A DNA stretch of 64,000 bases from positions 3,489,001 to 3,553,000 of the forward strand of contig NC_015422.1 in NCBI RefSeq assembly GCF_000204645.1, given 5' to 3'. The DNA is from Alicycliphilus denitrificans K601. GTDB lineage: Bacteria > Pseudomonadota > Gammaproteobacteria > Burkholderiales > Burkholderiaceae_C. Made by a program: the position numbers and the translations under genes. The notes below the pieces were generated by a model. That model was not told the origin of the DNA and did not search any database. It saw only the letters and a list, made by a program, of their open reading frames with translations. This document shows positions 57,709 through 64,000 of this stretch, piece by piece (the first letter of the stretch is position 1; every line of letters begins with the position of its first letter).

Positions 57709-58062
57709 ATGACTCAACGTCGCCTCTCCCTCTCCGCCGTGATCGCAAGCGTGGCCGCCGTCACAGCCTTCGGCCTGCCGGGAATGGCATCGGCGGAATA
57801 TATGCACTCGGCCAACAACGAAACTGGCGTGGTCGTTCACCCGGAACACTTCAAGAGCGAAAAAACCCGCGAGCAGGTCAGGGCGGAAGCCGAAGCCGCG
57901 ATGCGACAAGGCCGTCTGTCTTATGGCGAAAGCAACTACCCTGTAGGAGCAGAAGCCGCACCGGCGACGTCGAGCAAAACCCGCCAACAGGTGGTCGACG
58001 AGCTGCGCAATGAGAATGCCGCGCAACGTGAAGCACGGCGGCTGCTGTACACGGCCGGTTGA
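57709..58062 (+). CDS. DUF4148 exported protein, copy 2
   Basis: A 117-residue paralogue of the genes at 40763 and 58513, same signal peptide (VAAVTAFGLPGMASA) and mature pattern (YMHSANNETGVVVHPEHFKS, REQVRAEAEAAMRQGRLSYG, KTRQQVVDELRNENAAQREA). It differs from copy 1 at only about 15-20 residues. The same leader frame (MNTSPQRCTKALEM...) starts at 57636. The start is set by AAAGGA before ATG 57709. Confidence 0.85.
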   Translation: MTQRRLSLSAVIASVAAVTAFGLPGMASAEYMHSANNETGVVVHPEHFKSEKTREQVRAEAEAAMRQGRLSYGESNYPVGAEAAPATSSKTRQQVVDELRNENAAQREARRLLYTAG

Positions 58063-58073
58063 TCGGACAACCC

Positions 58074-58152
58074 GCCCGACGATATCGTCGGGCGCCCCCA
58101 TGGTCGCGCATGACACCCCATCGCCGCGCGCCGTCGCGGCGATTTGCTTTCT
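58074..58152 (+). terminator. Two-hairpin 3' element after DUF4148 gene 2
   Basis: A perfect dyad GCCCGACGAT/ATCGTCGGGC at 58074-58093, then ATCGCCGCG-N6-CGCGGCGAT at 58120-58143 followed by TTGCTTTCT, terminator-like. Best-preserved of four copies in the window. Confidence 0.65.
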
Positions 58153-58255
58153 GAATCGCCTTTCGCTCAAGGACTTTCACGGTGCCAGATTCAACCACTG
58201 TCGGCAGTAGCGTATCGGCGTAACACCGAGATGAGCGATTGTCGCCGGGTCAGTC

Positions 58256-58276
58256 AGATGACTGTTTTGTCATCTT
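58256..58276 (+). promoter_or_regulatory. Second TGAC-type palindromic box
   Basis: AGATGACT-GTTT-TGTCATCTT, one mismatch from the czc box, and followed by the same TTCGGTTGCCA as at 44364. So about 30 bases around the czc box are duplicated here. It precedes DUF4148 copy 3 by about 240 bases and could put that gene under the same regulator. Confidence 0.55.
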
Positions 58277-58512
58277 TCGGTTGCCAGCACCCACAGTTTC
58301 AAACTCGATGCCATGGGAGCGGGAGGGGGTCTGCAATTATTCGTAGGGCGATCTGTAGTCAAGGGATGTGAGCCGCAACGAAAGCTGTCGAAGATGTCAT
58401 CTGGCTGTCTAGGTTTTGTTGGGTAGGGGCTTCTACCATGAACACATCTCCTCAGCTCTGTACCAAAGCGCTGGAGATGCAAACCTCAGAGACTCCAAAA
58501 AGGATATTGATC

Positions 58513-58866
58513 ATGACTCAACGTCGCCTGTCCCTCTCCGCCGTGATCGCCAGCGTGGCCGCCGTGGTGGCCTTCGGCCTGCCGGGAATGGCATCGGCGG
58601 AATACATGCATCCCGCCAACAACCAAGCTGGCGTGGTCGTTCACCCGGAACACTTCAAAAGCGAAAAGACCCGCGAGCAAGTCAGGGCGGAAACCGAAGC
58701 CGCGATGCGACAAGGCCGTTTGTCTTACGGCCAAAGCAACTTCCCGCGAGGTGCAGAAGCCGCACCGGTGACGTCGAACAAGACCCGCCAACAGGTGATC
58801 GATGAGATGCGCAATGAGACCGCCGCACAACGCGAAGCACGGCGTCTGCTGTACTCCGGCGGCTGA
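58513..58866 (+). CDS. DUF4148 exported protein, copy 3
   Basis: A 117-residue paralogue, closest to copy 1 (YMHPANNQAGVVVHPEHFKS, EKTREQVRAETEAAMRQGRL, TRQQVIDEMRNETAAQREAR). In this copy the leader frame from 58438 is fused in frame with the gene (…SETPKRILI-MTQRRLS) because of one base difference before the ribosome site. The normal start ATG 58513 keeps the signal peptide intact. Confidence 0.85.
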   Translation: MTQRRLSLSAVIASVAAVVAFGLPGMASAEYMHPANNQAGVVVHPEHFKSEKTREQVRAETEAAMRQGRLSYGQSNFPRGAEAAPVTSNKTRQQVIDEMRNETAAQREARRLLYSGG

Positions 58867-58877
58867 TAGAACAATCA

Positions 58878-58950
58878 GTCCGACGATATCGCCGGGCGCC
58901 CATGGTCTCGCATGACACCCCATCGCCGCGCGCTGTCGCAGCGATAAGCG
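58878..58950 (+). terminator. Two-hairpin 3' element after DUF4148 gene 3
   Basis: GTCCGACG-ATAT-CGCCGGGC at 58878-58897 (one mismatch, one G-U pair) and a second stem ATCGCCGCG-N6-CGCAGCGAT around 58920-58945. Weaker than copies 1 and 2. Confidence 0.5.
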
Positions 58951-58992
58951 ACAGGACGGGGCCGGGGGATCAAGGGGTTATCTCACTCCAGC

Positions 58993-60120
58993 CTAGTGTC
59001 CTGTCCCGCTGATACGTGAGCAAAGTCGATGCAGCTTTTCGAGGATGGAATCGGCGGTGGCGGTCCACTTGAACGGCTGGCAGTTCGTGTTGTAGGCCGC
59101 GACGAAGTGGTCGATGCGCTGCACGAGCTGTTTGACGCTGGTGAACGAACCGCGCCGAATGGCTTTGTCGGTAATCAGCGCAAAGAAGCGCTCGACCTGA
59201 TTGAGCCAGGAGCTGTAGGTCGGGATGAAGTGCATGTGCCAACGGGGCCGCGCTGTCAGCCAGTCCTTGATCTTCGGATGGTTGTGGGTGGCGTAGTTGT
59301 CGCAGATGCAGTGAATGTCCAGCTCGGCGGGGACGGCCTTGTCGATCTCGCGCAGGAAAGACAAGAATTCCTGATGCCGATGGCGCGGCTTGCACGCGGC
59401 CAGCACCGCGCCGTTGAGCACGTTCAGGGCTGCAAACAGTGTGGTCGTGCCATGGCGCTTGTAGTCGTGGGTCACGCCCTCGACATAGCCAAATCCCATG
59501 GGCAGCATTGGCTGGGTACGCTCCAACGCCTGGCACTGACTCTTCTCGTCCACGCAGATCACCAAGGCGTTGTCCGGCGGACTCAGGTACAGCCCGACCA
59601 CATCGCGCAGCTTCTCGATGAAGAACGGGTCGGTGGAGAGCTTGAAGCTCTCGCTGCGGTGCGGTTGCAGGCCAAAGAGCTGGAAGTAGCGCGCCACGCT
59701 GCTCTTGGAGATGCCGGTCTCGGCGGCCACGGTGCGCACGCTCCAATGCGTCGAGCCGTTGGCTGGCTTGGTGTGCAACGTCGTCTTGATCAAATGCGCC
59801 ACGCGTTCGTCGTCAATCGTGCGCGGCTTGCCCGGTCGAACATCGTCGTACAGACCCGCGATGCGTCGTTCGATGAAACGCGCGCGCCACTTGCCCACGG
59901 TGGCCTTGGTCAGAGCCAAGCGCTCGGAAATCGTGCTGTTGGGCTCACCATCGGCGCTGCTCAGGACGATGCGTGCCCGTGCGCTCAAGGCTGCAGGCAG
60001 CGAGCGGCTGCGCGCAAACGACTGCAGCGCCGAAGCGACCGAGGCCGAACTGCACGCGTTTGAGGCCAGGCCATGGGGGCAAAAATTCCCGACTGTCGTC
60101 AGCGCCTGGCGCAGGGCCAC
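58993..60120 (-). CDS. IS630-family transposase
   Basis: A 375-codon frame. N-terminal helix-turn-helix (SADGEPNSTISERLALTKAT, VGKWRARFIERRIAGLYDDV, RPGKPRTIDDERV) and the DDE domain with VDEKSQCQALERTQPMLP, ICDNYATHNHPKI and SSWLNQVERFFALITDKAIR. Catalytic Asp, Asp and Glu are present. The first ~35 residues are unusual, so the real start may lie downstream. I could not find matching terminal repeats on both sides, so the element may be truncated. Confidence 0.85.
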   Translation of the reverse strand: MALRQALTTVGNFCPHGLASNACSSASVASALQSFARSRSLPAALSARARIVLSSADGEPNSTISERLALTKATVGKWRARFIERRIAGLYDDVRPGKPRTIDDERVAHLIKTTLHTKPANGSTHWSVRTVAAETGISKSSVARYFQLFGLQPHRSESFKLSTDPFFIEKLRDVVGLYLSPPDNALVICVDEKSQCQALERTQPMLPMGFGYVEGVTHDYKRHGTTTLFAALNVLNGAVLAACKPRHRHQEFLSFLREIDKAVPAELDIHCICDNYATHNHPKIKDWLTARPRWHMHFIPTYSSWLNQVERFFALITDKAIRRGSFTSVKQLVQRIDHFVAAYNTNCQPFKWTATADSILEKLHRLCSRISGTGH

Positions 60121-60612
60121 TGGAAATCAGCGATGAACCAATTCGCGATCCTCTACGAAGACCGGTTCACAAAATCGAGCACGTAAGATAGTCAACCAGC
60201 TTCACGAAATCGGTGAAGGTTCAATGAGCCTCACACACGGAAATTCGGACACTCCCGTTGGTCATTTCAGAGGTCCGGCGCGCCTCTGGGCCACCGAGAT
60301 CATGGAAAAGATCGCCGATTAGACGCAGGCTTTTTGCGCGAGGCCGCCCGACTACAACGCCGCACTCGTGAACGCGCGTGTGGCGCTCGAGACGCTTGCG
60401 GCAGACGGTGGGTCATCGCTGTCAGCTCGCACTGGTACAACTCGCCGTACTCTCCTTGATGCAGGCTGCGACTTGTCCAGCCAGAACCGTCCATCGTGAA
60501 GTTCTCTCAAGCCCGATTGGGCGGAAAAGTCCTTGCTATACCTACTGCAAACAATTCACTGCGTCTCAAGAAGTCGCATCTACACACTGGGGTGGTAGCG
60601 GATGTCGAAAAC
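60121..60612. other. Island-chromosome boundary region, no convincing gene
   Basis: Contains only short frames (for example 60133, MNQFAILYEDRFTKSST-stop, and 60223, MSLTHGNSDTPVGHFRGPAR...-stop), which look like debris. No integrase, no second copy of the tRNA-Asp 3' end and no inverted repeat is visible. The transition from island to core chromosome must lie here. Confidence 0.4.
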
Positions 60613-60640
60613 AAAAGAGCCACCCGAAGGCGGCTCTTTT
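60613..60640 (-). terminator. Terminator of the tRNA cluster
   Basis: Stem AAAAGAGCC..GGCTCTTTT around a small loop, followed on the minus strand by TTTTGTTTT and on the plus strand by TTTTTCC. It lies 34 bases after the 3' end of tRNA-Asp and probably ends that transcript; it can also work in the other direction. Confidence 0.85.
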
Positions 60641-60673
60641 TCCTTCTGAATCAATGACTTAGAAGGTCGTTTA

Positions 60674-60750
60674 TGGCGGAGTGGACGGGACTCGAACCCG
60701 CGACCCCCGGCGTGACAGGCCGGTATTCTAACCGACTGAACTACCACTCC
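60674..60750 (-). tRNA. tRNA-Asp (GTC)
   Basis: 77 bases with encoded CCA. Acceptor GGAGTGG/CCACTCC, anticodon loop CTGTCAC, T-loop GGTTCGAGTCC, discriminator G. The 3' end faces the accessory region; a typical integration target, but no att repeat is seen. Confidence 0.97.
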
Positions 60751-60797
60751 GCGTCGGTGTGACTTTCGTTCCTTGCGGAACCAAGTGCCACAAAACT

Positions 60798-60873
60798 TGG
60801 CGACCCTACGGGGATTCGAACCCCGGTACTCACCGTGAAAGGGTGATGTCCTAGGCCTCTAGACGATAGGGTC
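60798..60873 (-). tRNA. tRNA-Glu (TTC)
   Basis: 76 bases with encoded CCA. Acceptor GACCCTA/TAGGGTC, anticodon loop CTTTCAC, T-loop GGTTCGAATCC. Middle gene of the Ala-Glu-Asp cluster. Confidence 0.97.
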
Positions 60874-60893
60874 AAAACCTAGATTGTTTCAGG

Positions 60894-60969
<76 letters not shown>

Positions 60970-61035
60970 GTTGATTCCGGCGTTTATTTTTCTTAACTAC
61001 CGTCATCACCTGAGCCTCAAATTATAGACAGGTTT

Positions 61036-62439
61036 TCAGCGGCTTTTCAAACGCGCCAGGATTTTTTCGCGTCCGAGCAGTTCGAGCACCGCATCGACCG
61101 AGGGCGTGTGGGCCGTGCCCATGGTGAGCACGCGCACGGGCATGGCCAGTTGCGGCATCTTGGCGCCCTGCGCCTTCAGCACGTCCTTGATGGCGGCGGC
61201 GATGGCCTCCTTGTTCCACTCCACGGTCTGCAGCGCGGCGGCAAAGGCGTCCAGGAGCGGCTGCGCGGCCTCGGTCACGTGCCTGGCGTAGTCGTCGGCG
61301 TTGCGCTCAACGGCATCGGCATAGAACACGGCGATCCAGCGCGCGAGATCGACCAGGGTCTCGCAGCGGTCCTTGAACAGGGCGCAGATGCGCGGCAGGC
61401 GCTCGTCGAGCTGGCTCGCGGCCACGCCGGCCTTCACGGCGAAGGGCTCGACCATGTCGGCGAGCTGCGCGTCGTCCATGGCCTTGAGGTGCTGGGCGTT
61501 GACCCAGCGCAGCTTGGCCTCGTCGAACTGGCCGGCGCTCCTGCCCAGGTGGTCCAGGTCGAACCACGCGAGGAACTGCGCGCGCGAGAAGATTTCGTCG
61601 TCGCCATGGCTCCAGCCCAGGCGCGCGAGGTAGTTGACCATGGCGTCGGGCAGGTAGCCCTCGTCGCGGTACTGCGTGACGGCCTTGGCGCCGTTCCTCT
61701 TGCTCATCTTCTCGCCCTGCTCGTTCAGGACCGTGGGCAGGTGGGCGAAGACGGGCACCTGCGCTCCGAGCGCCTCGAAGATGTGGATCTGGCGCGGCGT
61801 GTTGTTGACGTGGTCGTCGCCGCGGATCACGTGGGTGACCCGCATGTCCATGTCGTCCACGCAGACGCAGAAGTTGTAGGTGGGCGTGCCGTCGGGGCGG
61901 GCGATGACGAGGTCGTCGAGCTCGCTGTTCTGAAACTCGATGCGGCCCTTGCACTTGTCGTCCCAGCCAACCACGCCGTCCTTCGGCGTCTTGAAGCGCA
62001 GCACGGGCTTGACGCCCTCGGGCACGGGCGGCAGCACCTTGCCAGGCTCGGGGCGCCAGGTGCCGTCGTAGCGGGGCTTTTCCTTAGCGGCCATCTGGCG
62101 CTCGCGCAGGGCGTCGAGCTCCTGCACGCTCATGTAGCAGGGGTAGACGTGGCCCGCGGCCTGCAGTTGGGCCAGCACCTCCTTGTAGCGGTCCATGCGC
62201 TGCATCTGGTAGTACGGGCCCTCGTCGTGGTCCAGCTGCAGCCAGGCCATGCCTTCGAGGATGACGTCCACCGAGGCCTGCGTGGAGCGCTCCAGGTCGG
62301 TGTCCTCGATGCGCAGGATGAAGTCGCCGCCGTTGGCGCGCGCGAAGGCCCAGGGGTACAGGGCCGAGCGGATGTTGCCCAGGTGGATGAAGCCCGTGGG
62401 CGAGGGGGCGAACCGGGTGCGTACTTTGGTGCTCGTCAT
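61036..62439 (-). CDS. gltX: Glutamyl-tRNA synthetase
   Basis: A 467-residue class I synthetase charging tRNA-Glu, whose gene lies just downstream. HIGH-type motif in [31 protein letters not shown], and [13 protein letters not shown] 62439 overlaps the metZ stop by four bases; the frame extends far upstream into metZ antisense-free space but without homology. Core chromosomal gene. Confidence 0.97.
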   Translation of the reverse strand: MTSTKVRTRFAPSPTGFIHLGNIRSALYPWAFARANGGDFILRIEDTDLERSTQASVDVILEGMAWLQLDHDEGPYYQMQRMDRYKEVLAQLQAAGHVYPCYMSVQELDALRERQMAAKEKPRYDGTWRPEPGKVLPPVPEGVKPVLRFKTPKDGVVGWDDKCKGRIEFQNSELDDLVIARPDGTPTYNFCVCVDDMDMRVTHVIRGDDHVNNTPRQIHIFEALGAQVPVFAHLPTVLNEQGEKMSKRNGAKAVTQYRDEGYLPDAMVNYLARLGWSHGDDEIFSRAQFLAWFDLDHLGRSAGQFDEAKLRWVNAQHLKAMDDAQLADMVEPFAVKAGVAASQLDERLPRICALFKDRCETLVDLARWIAVFYADAVERNADDYARHVTEAAQPLLDAFAAALQTVEWNKEAIAAAIKDVLKAQGAKMPQLAMPVRVLTMGTAHTPSVDAVLELLGREKILARLKSR

Positions 62440-63650
62440 GGCAGGGTGTCCAGCCCGCGGGCCAGGTCGTTCTGGAGGTCGCCCAGGTGTTCCAGGCCGA
62501 CGGAGATGCGGATCAGCCCCTGGCCTATGCCGGCGGCCTGGCGCTGTTCTTCGGTGAGCCGCCCGTGCGAGGTGCTGGCCGGGTGGGTGATGGTGGTCTT
62601 GACGTCGCCCAGGTTGGCGGTGATGGAGCACACGCGCGTGCTGTCGACCACGTGGAAGGCGTTGGCGCGCAGCTGCTGTGCGCCCTGCCCCGCCACGTCG
62701 AACGCCAGCACGGTGCCGCCCATGCCGTTCTGCTGGCGCATGGCGAGCTCGTGCTGGGGGTGGCTCTTCAATCCGGGGTAGTAGACGCGCGCCACCTTGG
62801 GGTGCGCCTCCAGCCAGGTGGCCAGCTCCAGCGCCGCGGCGCTTTCGGCCTTGACGCGCAGGCCCAGCGTCTCCAGCCCCTTGAGCACCACCCAGGCGTT
62901 GAAGGGCGCCAGGTTCAGCCCGCCGCTGCGCAGGAAGGTGCCCATGACCTTGTCGACCAGCGCCACCGTGCCGCACACGGCGCCGGCCATGACGCGGCCC
63001 TGGCCGTCGAGCAGCTTGGTGCCCGAGTGCACGACGAGGTCGGCGCCGAAGCGCACGGGCTGCTGCAGCACGGGCGAGGCGAAGCTGTTGTCCACCGCCA
63101 GCAGCGCGCCGTGGGCGTGGGCCAGCTCGGCCAGCGCGGCGATGTCGCACAGGTCGGTGAGCGGGTTGGTGGGCGTCTCGGCGAACAGCAGGCGCGTGTT
63201 GGGGCGCATCGCCGCCTTCCAGGCCTGCACGTCGGTCTGGGAGACGAAGCTGGTCTCCACGCCGAAGCGCGCCATTTCGGTGCCCAGGAGCTTGATGGTG
63301 GAGCCGAACATGGACTGCGAGCAGATGACGTGGTCGCCCGCTTTGAGCGCCGTGAGCGCCACGAGCAGGATGGCCGACATGCCGGTGGCAGTGGCCACGG
63401 CGCATTCCGTGCCCTCCATGGCGGCCAGGCGCCGCTCGAAGCTGGTGACCGTGGGATTGCTGGTGCGGCTGTAGGTGTAGCCCGCTTCCTCGTTGGCGAA
63501 GCGCCGCGCGGCGCTGGCGCAGTCGCTCTGCACGAAGCTGCTGGTCAGGTAAAGGGCTTCGCTGTGCTCGCCCCACTGGCTGCGCTCCACGGCCTCGCGC
63601 ACGGCGAGGGTGTCCGGGTGCAGGCCGGCAGGCAGGGTTTTATCGGTCAC
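62436..63650 (-). CDS. metZ: O-succinylhomoserine sulfhydrylase
   Basis: A 404-residue PLP enzyme of the Cys/Met metabolism family, making homocysteine from O-succinylhomoserine and sulfide. [42 protein letters not shown] and the PLP-lysine site [14 protein letters not shown] are visible. Order purF-metZ on the same strand is common in betaproteobacteria. The 128 bases upstream separate it from purF and may hold its promoter. Confidence 0.93.
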   Translation of the reverse strand: MTDKTLPAGLHPDTLAVREAVERSQWGEHSEALYLTSSFVQSDCASAARRFANEEAGYTYSRTSNPTVTSFERRLAAMEGTECAVATATGMSAILLVALTALKAGDHVICSQSMFGSTIKLLGTEMARFGVETSFVSQTDVQAWKAAMRPNTRLLFAETPTNPLTDLCDIAALAELAHAHGALLAVDNSFASPVLQQPVRFGADLVVHSGTKLLDGQGRVMAGAVCGTVALVDKVMGTFLRSGGLNLAPFNAWVVLKGLETLGLRVKAESAAALELATWLEAHPKVARVYYPGLKSHPQHELAMRQQNGMGGTVLAFDVAGQGAQQLRANAFHVVDSTRVCSITANLGDVKTTITHPASTSHGRLTEEQRQAAGIGQGLIRISVGLEHLGDLQNDLARGLDTLP

Positions 63651-63778
63651 GATGACGGTCCTTGCTTAAAAACAGGAGCTGCTTGCGCTTGATTCACGGG
63701 GATTTCAGTATCTTTTTATACTGGAAACCATAACCGACAAGTGGAAGTCGCTCATTTTTTTGATGAGTCCGGCTGCGC

Positions 63779-64000
63779 TCACAGCGCCTCTGCGTTGGGC
63801 AGGGACAGGCGCGAGGTGTCCTCGGGCTCCTCGTCGCCGCCGCGCTCGCGCCCTTCGTTGAGCGCGGTGACGTCCTCGTCGGAGATGTCGCCCGTGATGT
63901 AGAGGCCGTCGAAGCACGAGGCCTCGAAGCCCTCCACGCGCGGGTTGATCTTGCCCACGGCCTGCTTCATGGCGTCCACGTCCTGGTAGATCAGCGCGTC
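63779..64000 (-). CDS. purF: Amidophosphoribosyltransferase, C-terminal end
   Basis: The last 73 codons, continuing beyond the window: LIYQDVDAMKQAVGKINPRV, EGFEASCFDGLYITGDISDE, DVTALNEGRERG. This tail is specific to PurF, the first enzyme of purine synthesis, acting on PRPP and glutamine. The gene starts outside the window. Confidence 0.9.
   Translation of the reverse strand, partial: DALIYQDVDAMKQAVGKINPRVEGFEASCFDGLYITGDISDEDVTALNEGRERGGDEEPEDTSRLSLPNAEAL

Noticed and set aside
57571..58950. CRISPR-like repetition around 57.5-59 kb
   Set aside because: The repeats are two whole gene units about 580 bases long with coding content, not short repeats with spacers.

Overview
The window is high-GC betaproteobacterial DNA. 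Its right end (60.6-64 kb) is ordinary chromosome: a tRNA-Asp/tRNA-Glu/tRNA-Ala cluster, gltX, metZ and the 3' end of purF, all on the minus strand. From established gene-order knowledge this suggests a Comamonadaceae-type host (Acidovorax and relatives). That is inference from gene content, not a database match. Everything left of about 60.2 kb is accessory: a conjugative, metal-resistance genomic island full of transposon fragments and internal duplications.

Region 1 (1-12.3 kb) is the distal half of an F-type (MPF_F) conjugation operon on the plus strand: traC', trbI, an S26 signal peptidase, traW, traU, trbC, traN, traF, traH, traG and two small secreted unknowns. Most genes overlap by ATGA. 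Region 2 (12.3-14.3 kb) holds a small membrane protein, a tyrosine-recombinase-like protein lacking key catalytic residues, and nested IS5 and IS66 remnants.

Region 3 (14.3-32.2 kb) is bounded by a 266-bp near-identical inverted repeat (14274-14539 and 31917-32182). Inside are two parts. The first is one long, mostly overlapping plus-strand operon: polyphosphate kinase 2, a CopB-like P-type ATPase with a CPD motif, an MFS transporter, LemA, two TPM-domain proteins, a beta-CASP nuclease, an archaeal-type AMP phosphorylase, a PRPP synthase and an HtrA protease. A broken carbamate kinase and a DUF6629 membrane protein follow. I read the operon as a candidate stress or nucleotide/energy-salvage module. 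The second part is a complete mer operon (merR divergent from merTPA), an HMA metallochaperone and a DUF2933 protein.

Region 4 (32.2-41.7 kb) carries a possible PD-(D/E)XK nuclease with a helix-hairpin-helix-like stretch, an orphan FliE-like rod protein, and a damaged copper (cus) locus. CusA is intact, but only the 3' ends of cusB and cusS survive, back to back, and an intact IS3-family element sits one codon from the end of cusS. Region 5 (41.7-44.3 kb) is an ArsR-rhodanese / methyltransferase / DsrE / methyltransferase cassette. Region 6 (44.3-57.4 kb) is a czc-type Co/Zn/Cd efflux locus: czcI-like, czcC, czcB, a PII-like gene, czcA, a P1B-4 ATPase with SPC motif, a CzcRS-type two-component system and a histidine-rich DMT exporter.

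Three near-identical DUF4148 genes (40.8, 57.7 and 58.5 kb), with repeated promoters and a repeated two-hairpin 3' element, flank the czc region. A fourth hairpin copy lies at 32.3 kb. An IS630 transposase and about 0.5 kb of unassigned sequence separate the island from the tRNA cluster. No integrase that could mobilise the island and no CRISPR array is visible.
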